Source: Nocardia exalbida NBRC 100660 (GTDB lineage Bacteria > Actinomycetota > Actinomycetes > Mycobacteriales > Mycobacteriaceae). Taken from it: 64,000 bases of DNA. The DNA lies in assembly GCF_000308575.1 (NCBI RefSeq), contig NZ_BAFZ01000026.1:1-64000 (forward strand). The letters run 5' to 3'. The position numbers and the translations under genes were made by a program. The notes under the pieces were generated by a model. It worked only from the letters and a program-made list of their open reading frames with translations. It searched no databases and was not told where the DNA came from. Positions 8,722-16,914 of the stretch are shown one piece after another. Each line of letters starts with the position of its first letter. The first letter of the stretch is position 1.

Positions 8722-11700
8722 ATGACCGAGCTCGCCGACCGCGATCTGATCCCAGCTCCCTACGACCTTGCCGACCGTTACCGCGTCGGCTCCGGGACCG
8801 TTGTCCTCACCGGCGTCCAGGCCATCGCGCGGCAGCTGGTCGAGCAGCACGTGCGTGATCTGCGCGCCGGGCGGCGGGTGGGGACGTTCGTCTCCGGGTA
8901 TCAGGGCAGCCCGCTCGGCGGCGTCGACAAGATGCTGGCCGGCATGCCGGACGTCCTCGCCGAGCACGACATCTCGTTCGTCCCGGGATTGAACGAGGAA
9001 CTGGCCGCCACCTCCGTGTGGGGCAGCCAGGCCGATCTGCCAGCGGGCGCCGCGACCCATGACGGCGTTGTCGGTGTCTGGTACGGCAAAGGTCCCGGTC
9101 TGGACCGCGCGACCGACGCTCTGCGGCACGCCAACATGTACGGCGCGAATCCGCGCGGCGGCGTCTTGCTGCTGGTCGGCGACGACCCGGCGGCCAAGTC
9201 GTCCACCGTGCCCGCGGTGAGCGAGCGCTCGCTGGCGGCGATGAACATCCCCGTGCTGTTCCCGCGCAACGCCCGCGAGATCATCACCATGGGCCTGCAC
9301 GGGGTGGCGCTGTCGCGCGCCTCGGGCTGCCTGGTGGCGCTGAAGATCGTCGCCGATGTCGCCGACGGCGCCTGGACCGTCGACGGTTCGGTGGGCGACA
9401 TCGACCTCGTGGTGCCCGAGATCGACTGGGAGGGTAAGCCCTTCCACTACCGGCAGCGTCCGATGGCCGCTCCGGCCGACAGTCTGCTCGCCGAGGCGGA
9501 TCTCTACGGTCCCCGCTGGGAGCTGGTGCGCGCCTACAGCACACGCAACGGACTGGATGCGATCGAGGTCAACCCGTCCCACGCCACGATCGGCATCGCC
9601 GCCACCGGGCCCACCTTCGACGCGGTCCGTCAAGCGTTGCTCGACCTCGGCGCGGACGACGACGCGCTGCACGCGGCGGGAATCCGGCTGCTGCGCATCG
9701 GGATGCCGTATCCGATCGCGCCCGATCGCGTCCGGGAGTTCGCCACCGGGCTCACCCGGCTGATCGTCGTCGAGGACAAGACGTCCTTCGTCGAGACCCA
9801 GATCCGCGACATCCTGTACGGCACCGCGGGCGCGCCCGAGATCGTCGGCAAGCGCGACCACGTGGGTCGCCCGCTGTTCGGCGCCGACGGCGAACTCACT
9901 TCCGGGCGCATCGCCGCACCGCTGCGCCGCGTACTCGACGGACACCTCGCCCTGAAACGCCCGCTGCCGCAGCCGCTGTCGCTGTCGGTGCTGCCCGCCA
10001 AGCGCGCCGCCTACTTCTGTAGCGGTTGCCCGCACAACCGTTCGACGGCCGTCCCGGAAGGCTCGCTGGCGGGCGGTGGCATCGGGTGTCACACCTTGGT
10101 GACCATGTCCGGCCGGACCGACAGCAAGGTCACCGGGCTGACCCAGATGGGCGGCGAGGGCGCGCAATGGATCGGCCAAGCCCCGTTCACCGACGTGCCG
10201 CATCTGTTCCAGAACGTCGGTGACGGCACGTATTTCCACTCCGGCCAGCTCGCCGTGCAGGCGTGCGTCGCCGCGGGGGTGAACATCACCTTCAAGCTGC
10301 TGCACAACGAGGTGGTCGCGATGACCGGCGCGCAGCACGCCGAGGGCGCGCTCACCGTGCCGATGCTCACCCACAAGCTCGCCGTCGAAGGCGTCCGAAG
10401 GATCATCGTCTGCGCCGACGAACCCGGGCGTTACCGCAAGCGCGACCTGGCTCCCGGCACCCTGTTGTGGCACCGGGACCGCCTCGACGAGGCGCAGCGA
10501 GCCCTGCGCGAGATCCCCGGCGTCACGGTGCTGATCTACGACCAGCACTGCGCTGCCGACGCGCGCAGGCAGCGCAAGCGCGGCGCCCTGCCGGTGCGCC
10601 GCACCCGGGTGGTGATCAACGAAGCGGTGTGCGAAGGCTGCGGTGATTGCGGCGTCCAGAGCAACTGCCTGTCGGTGCAGCCGGTGGACACCGAGTTCGG
10701 GCGCAAGACCCGAATCGACCAGACCTCCTGCAACACCGACTACAGCTGCCTGAACGGCGATTGCCCTTCGTTCGTCACGGTCGAGCCGCCCGATCCGGCG
10801 AAACGGAAGGAGCGCGGCACGAGCAGGCGGCCACAGCCGCCGCGGCTGCCGGATCTGCCGCACGAACCGCCGACGACCACGCAGAACGTCTTTCTCGCCG
10901 GCATCGGCGGCACCGGCATCGTCACCGTGAACCAGGTGCTGGCGACCGCCGCGATGCGGGCCGGGTACGAGGTGGCGAGCCTGGACCAGATCGGCATGAG
11001 CCAGAAGGCCGGACCCGTGGTGTCGCACCTGCGCTTCGCCGTGGACGCGCTGGAGCCCGCCAACCGGCTCGCCCCAGCTTCGGCCGATTGCATCGTGGCC
11101 TTCGACCTGCTGGCCGCCACCGACACCAAGAATCTGGCCTACGGGTGCGCCACGACGACCGTGTCGGTCGCCTCCACCAGCAAGACGCCGACCGGCGACA
11201 TGGTCTACGACAAGTCGGTCGCCTATCCCGACGAGGCGGCGCTGTTGCGGCGGCTGGAGCAGGTCTCGCGGTCGGTGCGGTCCTTCGACGCGCTGGCCGC
11301 CGCGGAGGTCCTCTTCGGCGACACCGCCGCCGCGAACTTCCTCCTGATCGGCGCCGCCTACCAGCTCGGCGCCCTGCGGCTGCCGCGTACCGCGATCGAG
11401 GAGGCCATCGAGATCAACGGAGTGGCCGTGGCGGCGAATCTCGCGGCGTTCCGCTGGGGGCGGGTGGCGATCGCGCGGCCGGCGGACTTCGCCGCCGCGA
11501 CCACTCGTCGCGCGGCCGAACCGGCCCCGGCCCCGGTGGCGGTACCGGCGGACCTGTTCGAGGGATTGACCGCGACGGGAGAGACACGGCGCCTGGCCGA
11601 GCTGCGGGCTGTGGAACTGATCGGTTTCCAGAGCGTGGCGGTGGCGCGCGCCTACGTCCGCACGGTGCAACGCATCTGGGCGGCCGAGCGCCGGGTGACC

Positions 11701-12201
11701 GACCGTACCGAGTTCAGCGAGCAGGTGGCGCGCGGACTGTACAAGTTCACCGCGTACAAAGACGAGTACGAGGTGGCACGGCGGCTCACCGACCCGGCCT
11801 TCCTGGCGGAGGTCGCCACGCAGGTGCCCGAGGGGGCGAACCTCACCTACCGGCTGCACCCACCGGTGCTGCGCGCGCTGGGACGGAAGAAGAAGATCGG
11901 CATGCGGCCGGGCAGTCACTTCGCCCTCCGATTGCTGGCCAAGGGAAAGCGGCTGCGCGGCACGGCGTTCGACCCGTTCGGTTACGCGCACGTGCGCCGC
12001 ATGGAACGCGAGCTGCGCACGCACTACACCGCGATGGTGACGGACCTGGCCGGCATGCTGGACGGATCGAGTTACGACCGCGCCGTGCGGGCGGCGGCGC
12101 TCGCCGATGTGGTGCGCGGCTACGAGGACATCAAGCTCGCCAGCGTCGCGCGCTACGCCGAGGGCTTGCGGGAACTCGGTATCGAGCCGCCGCGATGGTG
12201 A
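8722..12201 (+). CDS. Fused indolepyruvate-type 2-oxoacid:ferredoxin oxidoreductase
   Basis: A single 1159-residue chain joining the parts of an indolepyruvate/2-oxoacid ferredoxin oxidoreductase: it decarboxylates aryl or branched 2-oxoacids to acyl-CoA and reduces ferredoxin. In order: a pyruvate-oxidoreductase alpha-like domain (GTFVSGYQGSPLGG near the start), a thiamine-pyrophosphate-binding domain (about 430-540), a Cys-rich segment at about 637-685 (CEGCGDCGVQSNC, then SCNTDYSCLNGDCPSF) for 4Fe-4S clusters, and the gamma domain (GIGGTGIVTVNQVL, from about 720) with a C-terminal family extension. The ATG at 8722 follows GGTGG; an upstream GTG at 8668 is possible. Monocistronic, with a candidate Lrp-type operator 111 bp upstream. 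Exact substrate unknown. Confidence 0.9.
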   Translation: MTELADRDLIPAPYDLADRYRVGSGTVVLTGVQAIARQLVEQHVRDLRAGRRVGTFVSGYQGSPLGGVDKMLAGMPDVLAEHDISFVPGLNEELAATSVWGSQADLPAGAATHDGVVGVWYGKGPGLDRATDALRHANMYGANPRGGVLLLVGDDPAAKSSTVPAVSERSLAAMNIPVLFPRNAREIITMGLHGVALSRASGCLVALKIVADVADGAWTVDGSVGDIDLVVPEIDWEGKPFHYRQRPMAAPADSLLAEADLYGPRWELVRAYSTRNGLDAIEVNPSHATIGIAATGPTFDAVRQALLDLGADDDALHAAGIRLLRIGMPYPIAPDRVREFATGLTRLIVVEDKTSFVETQIRDILYGTAGAPEIVGKRDHVGRPLFGADGELTSGRIAAPLRRVLDGHLALKRPLPQPLSLSVLPAKRAAYFCSGCPHNRSTAVPEGSLAGGGIGCHTLVTMSGRTDSKVTGLTQMGGEGAQWIGQAPFTDVPHLFQNVGDGTYFHSGQLAVQACVAAGVNITFKLLHNEVVAMTGAQHAEGALTVPMLTHKLAVEGVRRIIVCADEPGRYRKRDLAPGTLLWHRDRLDEAQRALREIPGVTVLIYDQHCAADARRQRKRGALPVRRTRVVINEAVCEGCGDCGVQSNCLSVQPVDTEFGRKTRIDQTSCNTDYSCLNGDCPSFVTVEPPDPAKRKERGTSRRPQPPRLPDLPHEPPTTTQNVFLAGIGGTGIVTVNQVLATAAMRAGYEVASLDQIGMSQKAGPVVSHLRFAVDALEPANRLAPASADCIVAFDLLAATDTKNLAYGCATTTVSVASTSKTPTGDMVYDKSVAYPDEAALLRRLEQVSRSVRSFDALAAAEVLFGDTAAANFLLIGAAYQLGALRLPRTAIEEAIEINGVAVAANLAAFRWGRVAIARPADFAAATTRRAAEPAPAPVAVPADLFEGLTATGETRRLAELRAVELIGFQSVAVARAYVRTVQRIWAAERRVTDRTEFSEQVARGLYKFTAYKDEYEVARRLTDPAFLAEVATQVPEGANLTYRLHPPVLRALGRKKKIGMRPGSHFALRLLAKGKRLRGTAFDPFGYAHVRRMERELRTHYTAMVTDLAGMLDGSSYDRAVRAAALADVVRGYEDIKLASVARYAEGLRELGIEPPRW

Positions 12202-12237
12202 CGGGTGTCCTCCGGCGGTGCTCGCCGGTCGGTGCGT

Positions 12238-12380
12238 TCACCCGGCGTAGCCGGTCACCTCGCTGATCCACTCGATGAACTCCGCGGCGTCTTCGTTGCT
12301 GCCGTGCCCCGCGTCCCAGTACATCGCGGAGTCCACGTCGTCGCCACATGCCGCTGCGCACAGCGCTGGGAACAGTTTTC
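12238..12380 (-). pseudogene. 3' remnant of a subtype-B-tannase/esterase-like gene
   Basis: About 45 codons on the minus strand, ending in TGA at 12240, read DDVDSAMYWDAGHGSNED, then AAEFIEWISEVTGYAG. This strongly resembles the C-terminus of large actinobacterial alpha/beta hydrolases of the subtype B tannase/feruloyl-esterase type, where the HG motif supplies the catalytic His. There is no start codon or upstream body: the frame degenerates before the tRNA terminator. It looks like the last piece of a deleted gene. Family assignment is from pattern memory. Confidence 0.5.
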
Positions 12381-12402
12381 GCCATCGAGCAGCTACCACA
12401 AG

Positions 12403-12440
12403 AAAAACCCGGCTCAGACGGTGTGACCGTCCGAACCGGG
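12403..12440 (-). terminator. Intrinsic terminator of the initiator tRNA gene
   Basis: On the minus strand a 15-bp stem with two G-U pairs (CCCGGTTCGGACGGT, loop CAC, complement) is followed by TTTTTCTT. It starts seven bases after the tRNA 3' end. Confidence 0.88.
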
Positions 12441-12447
12441 CCTGTAG

Positions 12448-12521
12448 TAGCGGGGACAGGATTTGAACCTGCGACCTCTGGGTTATGAGCCCAGCGAGCT
12501 ACCGAGCTGCTCCACCCCGCG
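12448..12521 (-). tRNA. Initiator tRNA-fMet (CAT)
   Basis: The minus strand folds as a complete cloverleaf beginning CGCGGGGTGGAGCAG with anticodon CAT in CTCATAA. The anticodon stem holds three consecutive G:C pairs (GGG/CCC) and position 1 (C) does not pair with position 72 (U), both hallmarks of the initiator rather than the elongator. The 3' CCA is not encoded. A strong terminator follows. Confidence 0.95.
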
Positions 12522-12595
12522 TCGGGTAAGGACAACACTACACAGGGTGGTGCGAACAACCCAATCGCCTGGTGGGAGCGGGTGCGGCGAGCGGT

Positions 12596-14125
12596 TCAGC
12601 CGAACTCGATGCCCTGTGCGAGGGGCAGTTCGGTGGAGTAGTTGACGGTGTTGGTGGCGCGGCGCATGTAGGCCTTCCAGGAGTCCGAACCGGATTCGCG
12701 TCCGCCGCCGGTCTGCTTCTCACCGCCGAAGGCGCCGCCGATCTCTGCGCCGGAGGTGCCGATGTTGACATTCGCGATGCCGCAATCGGATCCGTCGGCG
12801 GCGAGGAAACGTTCGGCCTCGCGCTGGTCGGTGGTGAAGATCGCGGACGAAAGACCCTGCGGCACTTCGTTGTGCAGGGCGATCGCGCGATCGAAGTCGT
12901 CGTAGGTGAGCACGTAGAGGATCGGTGCGAAGGTCTCCTCCCGCACCACCGCGGTCTGGGCGGGCATGCGCACGATGGCGGGCCGCACGTAGTAGGCGTC
13001 CTCGCCGAATCCATCGACGCGTTCGCCGCCGCACACCAGCTCGCCGCCGTCGGTCACCGCCTTGTCCAGCGCCGCGCGCATTCCGGTGTGGGCCTTGCCG
13101 TCGATCAGCGGCCCGACCAGCACCCCGTCGTCGAAGGGGTTGCCGACGGGCAGTTGCCGGTAGGCCCGCTCCAGCCGGTCCAGCAGCGGACCCGCCACGT
13201 CCCGGTGCACGATCAGCCGCCGCAGCGTGGTGCACCGCTGCCCGGCCGTGCCCGCCGCCGCGAACACGATGGCCCGCGCCGCGAGGTCGAGATCGGCGGA
13301 CGCGGTGACGATCGCGCCGTTGTTGCCGCCCAGCTCCAGCAGGCAGCGCCCGAGCCGCTCGGCCACCCGCGGGGCCACCAAACGGCCCATCCGTACCGAC
13401 CCGGTGGCGCTCACCAGCGCGACCCGGCTGTCGTCGACGAGCCGGGAGCCCGCCTCGCTCCCGCCCTGGATCAGTTGATGGATCTCGGGATCCGCGCCGA
13501 CCTCGCCGGTCGCGCGCCGGAGCAGGGCGTGGCAGGCCAGCGCCGTCAGCGGCGTCGTCTCCGACGGTTTCCAGACCACGGTATCGCCGCAGACCAGCGC
13601 GATCGCCGTATTCCACGCCCAGACCGCGACCGGGAAGTTGAACGCCGAGATCACCCCGACCACGCCGAGCGGATGCCAGGTCTCCATCAACCGGTGGCCG
13701 GGACGTTCCGAGGGCATGGTGTGGCCGTACAGCTGCCGGGACAGGCCGACGGCGAATTCGCAGATGTCGATCATCTCCTGCACTTCGCCCGCGGCCTCGG
13801 CGGGGATCTTGCCCGCCTCCAGCGTCACCAGCTCGGCCAGGTCGCTCTTGTGCGTGGTGAGCAGCTGCCCCAGCCTGCGCACGACGCCGGCCCGGACGGG
13901 AGCGGGAACGCCGCGCCAGCCCCGGAAGGCGGTAGCGGCCCGGCCGATGGCGGCATCGACCTCGTCCGGCGAACTGGACCGCAGGGTGGTCAGCTGTCCT
14001 CCGGTGATCGGAGTGCGCGCGGGGAGATCGCCGGGTTCCGCTGGCAGCGCACCGAATCGGCGCAGCACCGCCTCCGCGCGGACGGTGAGTTGCCGGGTGG
14101 TCTGAGCGTCGAGTACCTCGGTCAT
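12596..14125 (-). CDS. pcd: L-piperidine-6-carboxylate (alpha-aminoadipate semialdehyde) dehydrogenase
   Basis: NAD-dependent aldehyde dehydrogenase of the ALDH7 type, 509 residues. It oxidises the semialdehyde/piperideine-6-carboxylate made by lysine 6-aminotransferase to alpha-aminoadipate. Visible signatures are the cofactor segment VVGVISAFNFPVAVWAWN, the Glu region LLELGGNNGAI and the catalytic Cys in GTAGQRCTTLRR. The specific assignment rests on its place beside lrpA and lat, the same set as Rv3293-Rv3291c-Rv3290c, and on ALDH7-like sequence. It is divergent from lrpA with a 112-bp shared promoter region. Starts with ATG; a GTTGTAC/GTAC-rich stretch lies just upstream, but no obvious Shine-Dalgarno. 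Confidence 0.9.
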   Translation of the reverse strand: MTEVLDAQTTRQLTVRAEAVLRRFGALPAEPGDLPARTPITGGQLTTLRSSSPDEVDAAIGRAATAFRGWRGVPAPVRAGVVRRLGQLLTTHKSDLAELVTLEAGKIPAEAAGEVQEMIDICEFAVGLSRQLYGHTMPSERPGHRLMETWHPLGVVGVISAFNFPVAVWAWNTAIALVCGDTVVWKPSETTPLTALACHALLRRATGEVGADPEIHQLIQGGSEAGSRLVDDSRVALVSATGSVRMGRLVAPRVAERLGRCLLELGGNNGAIVTASADLDLAARAIVFAAAGTAGQRCTTLRRLIVHRDVAGPLLDRLERAYRQLPVGNPFDDGVLVGPLIDGKAHTGMRAALDKAVTDGGELVCGGERVDGFGEDAYYVRPAIVRMPAQTAVVREETFAPILYVLTYDDFDRAIALHNEVPQGLSSAIFTTDQREAERFLAADGSDCGIANVNIGTSGAEIGGAFGGEKQTGGGRESGSDSWKAYMRRATNTVNYSTELPLAQGIEFG

Positions 14126-14237
14126 CTGTTGTACCGCCGTACCTTTCGGCCGCGTCGCGGCGTGTTCGTCCCATGGAGTGGGAGGATGGAGGTCAGGTTT
14201 CGGACACGAGGCGGGCCGCCTGAGTTAGCCTTCGCTG

Positions 14238-14690
14238 ATGGCGGATACACCGGCAAGACCCGTACTCGATGACATCGATCGCCTGCTGATTCGTGAACTG
14301 ATGGCCGATGGACGGGCCACTCTGTCGAACCTGGCCGAGAAGGCGAGTCTGTCGGTGTCCGCGGTGCAGTCCCGGGTCCGCCGATTAGAGGCGCGCGGTG
14401 TGATCCGCGGGTATACCGCACACGTCGATCCCGAGGCGCTCGGTCAACTGCTGTCGGCATTCGTCGCGATCACTCCTCTCGACCCGTCGCAACCCGATGA
14501 CGCGCCCGCGGTGTTGCAGCACATCCCCGGCATCGAGGCGTGCCACTCGGTGGCCGGGGAGGAAAGCTACATCCTGCTGGTGCGTGTGGCGTCTCCGCGG
14601 CACCTCGAGCAATTGCTCCAAGAGATCAGAGCCACCGCCAACGTGCGCACCCGGAGCACCATCATCTTGCAGACATTCTATGACAGGTAG
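14238..14690 (+). CDS. lrpA: Lrp/AsnC-family regulator of lysine catabolism (LrpA)
   Basis: A 150-residue feast/famine regulator. The N-terminal winged helix-turn-helix (ATLSNLAEKASLSVSAVQSR, residues about 22-41) is joined to a C-terminal RAM ligand-binding domain (about 75-148). It should form dimers and octamers that sense an amino acid. Positioned between divergent pcd and downstream lat, 64 bp before lat; in M. tuberculosis the equivalent LrpA is reported to bind upstream of lat. A palindrome in the lrpA-lat gap is the likely target. Not the same subgroup as the Lrp protein at 59.2 kb. Confidence 0.92.
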   Translation: MADTPARPVLDDIDRLLIRELMADGRATLSNLAEKASLSVSAVQSRVRRLEARGVIRGYTAHVDPEALGQLLSAFVAITPLDPSQPDDAPAVLQHIPGIEACHSVAGEESYILLVRVASPRHLEQLLQEIRATANVRTRSTIILQTFYDR

Positions 14691-14723
14691 CGATTCTGTG
14701 TAATTAATACGGATAGTCATAGA

Positions 14724-14746
14724 GGTTCCGTAAATTTTTACGTACC
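14724..14746. promoter_or_regulatory. Candidate LrpA operator/promoter of lat
   Basis: Imperfect 23-bp inverted repeat with core CGTAAATTTTTACG (6-bp arms, TT centre) and outer GGT/ACC. It is an AT-rich island in GC-rich DNA, ending 8 bp before the lat GTG start, so binding here could block or re-position RNA polymerase. Confidence 0.65.
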
Positions 14747-14754
14747 CTCAGGGC

Positions 14755-16089
14755 GTGACCATCGAACTGGAACGCACCCGCCCGGCGGTCACCCCCGCCG
14801 CCCGGGTCCATGAGATCTTGTCGGCGAGCATCCTGGCCGACGGCTTCGACCTGGTGCTCGACCTCAACCGTTCCCGTGGCTGCCGCCTCGTCGACGAACG
14901 CGACGGCAGCCCCTACCTCGACATGTTCGGTTTCTTCGCCTCCAACGCGCTGGGCATGAACCACCCCGCCCTCGCCGAGGACCCGCGTTTCCTGGCCGAA
15001 CTCACCGCCGCGGCGGTGAACAAGCCGAGCAACTCCGACATCTACACCGTCGAGATGGCCCGCTTCGTCGAGACGTTCGTGCGGGTGCTCGGCGATCCGC
15101 GGCTACCGCACCTGTTCTTCATCGACGGCGGCGCCCTCGCGGTGGAGAACGCCCTCAAGATCGCGTTCGACTGGAAGAGCAGGCACAACGAATCCCATGG
15201 CCGCGCAGCGGAACTCGGCACCAAGGTGCTGCACCTGACCGGCGCGTTCCACGGCCGCAGCGGGTACACCATGTCGCTCACCAACACCGATCCGGTGAAG
15301 ACCGCGCGCTTTCCGAAGTTCGACTGGCCGCGCATCAAGTCCCCCTACGTCACCGACGCCTTCGACATCGAGGAGGCCGAGGCGTGCGCGCTCGCGCAGG
15401 CGCGGCGGGCATTCGAGGAAAATCCGCACGACATAGCGTGTTTCATCGCCGAGCCGATCCAGGGCGAGGGCGGCGACCGGCATCTGCGCCCGCAGTTCCT
15501 GCAAGCCGCGCAGCAGCTGTGTCACGAGCACGACGCGCTGTTCGTGCTGGACGAGGTGCAGACCGGCGTCGGCATGACCGGAACAGCGTGGGCCTACCAG
15601 CAACTCGGCCTGGCGCCGGACGTGGTCGCTTTCGGCAAGCGGACCCAGGTGTGCGGCGTCATGGCGGGTGGCCGCGTGGACGAGGTGCCCGACAACGTGT
15701 TCGCGGTCAGCTCCCGGCTCAACTCGACCTGGGGCGGCAACCTCGCCGACATGGTGCGCAGCAGGCGCGTCCTGGAGGTGCTCGAGCGGGACGAACTGAT
15801 CGAACGGTCCCGGCCGCTGGGGGCGCACCTGCTCGAACGGCTGGGCGCGCTCGCCGCCCGGCACGCCGATGTCAGCGAGCCGCGCGGGCGCGGCCTGATG
15901 TGCGCGATCACGCTCTCGTCGTCCCGGCTGCGCGACGAGGTGCTCACCGCGCTGCGCGAGCGGGAGCGGGTGCTGATCCTCGGCACCGGCGAGCGGGGCA
16001 TCCGGTTCCGTCCTCCGCTGACGGTCACCGGCGCCGAGTTGGACGAGGCCGTCGACGCCCTGGACCGGGTCCTGGCCGGTCTGGAATAG
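14755..16089 (+). CDS. lat: L-lysine 6-transaminase
   Basis: PLP-dependent class III aminotransferase (444 residues) that moves the epsilon-amino group of lysine to 2-oxoglutarate, giving alpha-aminoadipate semialdehyde/P6C, the substrate of the adjacent pcd product. The PLP lysine is K295 in VVAFGKRTQV; D266 in LDEVQTGVG contacts the pyridine nitrogen. AFHGRSGYT is the aromatic/phosphate segment. The GTG start sits only 8 bp after the palindromic operator and has no Shine-Dalgarno, which suggests a leaderless or very short-leader mRNA. No cephamycin genes are nearby, so a catabolic or persistence role is more likely than beta-lactam synthesis. Confidence 0.94.
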   Translation: MTIELERTRPAVTPAARVHEILSASILADGFDLVLDLNRSRGCRLVDERDGSPYLDMFGFFASNALGMNHPALAEDPRFLAELTAAAVNKPSNSDIYTVEMARFVETFVRVLGDPRLPHLFFIDGGALAVENALKIAFDWKSRHNESHGRAAELGTKVLHLTGAFHGRSGYTMSLTNTDPVKTARFPKFDWPRIKSPYVTDAFDIEEAEACALAQARRAFEENPHDIACFIAEPIQGEGGDRHLRPQFLQAAQQLCHEHDALFVLDEVQTGVGMTGTAWAYQQLGLAPDVVAFGKRTQVCGVMAGGRVDEVPDNVFAVSSRLNSTWGGNLADMVRSRRVLEVLERDELIERSRPLGAHLLERLGALAARHADVSEPRGRGLMCAITLSSSRLRDEVLTALRERERVLILGTGERGIRFRPPLTVTGAELDEAVDALDRVLAGLE

Positions 16090-16105
16090 CCCGCGAACGG
16101 GAGGC

Positions 16106-16143
16106 TCCGGGTATTCCGGTGCAGGGCGCGCCGGAATCCCGGA
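16106..16143 (+). terminator. Hairpin downstream of lat
   Basis: Arms TCCGGGTATTCCGG and CCGGAATCCCGGA pair over 13 bp with one bulged base, 17 bp past the lat stop. No T-run follows. Confidence 0.6.
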
Positions 16144-16366
16144 TCCACCTCTCGGGCTCGGCATCCATGTCGTCACCACTCTCCGAGAAGGTGCGGCACT
16201 CGAACCGGCAGCGGAGTACCGGTGGTGTCGTCTCCGTCCGGTGCTGTCGGCTCACCCGGAATCCTCTGGCGCGTAAGGTCCGCACGAGCTCACCATCCGG
16301 CTGTTACCCGACGGGCGCACCGGCGCGATGCGCTGATCCGGCCCGAGCACGCCGGTCGTCGTGTGG

Positions 16367-16711
16367 TCAGGGGGTGACCGGACGCAGGCCCAAACCCCCC
16401 TCGACGAAACGGCGGACGGACGTCAGCCCGGCATCCAGGGCCGCTTCGTAGCCAGGGCGTGCCCACCCCGTCACCGCCGCGGTGCCGTCACCCGTCGGCG
16501 TCGCGCCGATCTCGGCCACCAGCTCGGCCGTGGTCGGTTCGCAAACCGCCCAGGAGAAATGCGTCTCTTCCGCCCAGCCCGCACTGCGCCGGGCCACGTA
16601 GTCCGGTTCGGTGATGCCGCCCTCGGCCAGGGCGGGGCGGTCATCGATGCGGTCGTCGGCGCGCAAAGCGCGCAGATACCAGGCGCCCGCGTTGATCTCG
16701 ATCGGCTCCAT
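16367..16711 (-). CDS. Truncated GNAT-like acetyltransferase
   Basis: A 114-residue protein resembling the N-terminal two thirds of a RimJ/RimL-type GNAT acetyltransferase: an entry strand (WYLRALRADDRID), a central FSWAVCEPTTAELVAEIG strand pair and WARPGYEAALDAGLTSVRRF in place of the acetyl-CoA loop. The canonical Q/RxxGxG/A pyrophosphate loop is not recognisable, and the protein stops at LGLRPVTP where the last strands (usually ending in ...AEKAGF) should follow. It is probably inactive or a decayed gene. Start ATG overlaps the stop of the small gene upstream (TGATG), suggesting coupled translation. Confidence 0.5.
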   Translation of the reverse strand: MEPIEINAGAWYLRALRADDRIDDRPALAEGGITEPDYVARRSAGWAEETHFSWAVCEPTTAELVAEIGATPTGDGTAAVTGWARPGYEAALDAGLTSVRRFVEGGLGLRPVTP

Positions 16712-16884
16712 CAGCGTTCGCCCCTCGCGCCGCGCCCGTAGCCCGCCGCGGCGACCAGCGCGTCCGTCACCACTCCGCCGAATTCCGCGACACCGACCCG
16801 CCTCGCTGCGACATGATCGGATGACCGCGCCGCCGTTTTTGCGCGTTTCGCGGTATCCAGGCGGATTTCGGGTAGCTCGGTCAT
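16711..16884 (-). CDS. Small hypothetical protein (56 aa) coupled to the GNAT-like gene
   Basis: Reads MTELPEIRLDTAKRAKTAAR, then a basic and Ala/Gly-rich tail. No family is recognised. Support is its junction with the next gene (TGATG) and lack of a better frame; no strong ribosome site precedes the ATG. A longer version starting at 16938 would overlap the divergent kinase start. It may be a spurious or decayed gene. Confidence 0.35.
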   Translation of the reverse strand: MTELPEIRLDTAKRAKTAARSSDHVAARRVGVAEFGGVVTDALVAAAGYGRGARGER

Positions 16885-16914
16885 GAGGAAGAGGCTAGCG
16901 GGAGGTGCAACGAC

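Noticed and set aside
8644..12024. Very long open frame on the minus strand opposite the ferredoxin oxidoreductase
   Set aside because: It is His/Arg/Gly-rich shadow sequence created by third-position GC bias; the plus strand has complete family motifs.
12448..12521. Integrated element at the tRNA-fMet gene
   Set aside because: No integrase, attachment-site duplication or phage gene was found; only a gene remnant lies beside it.
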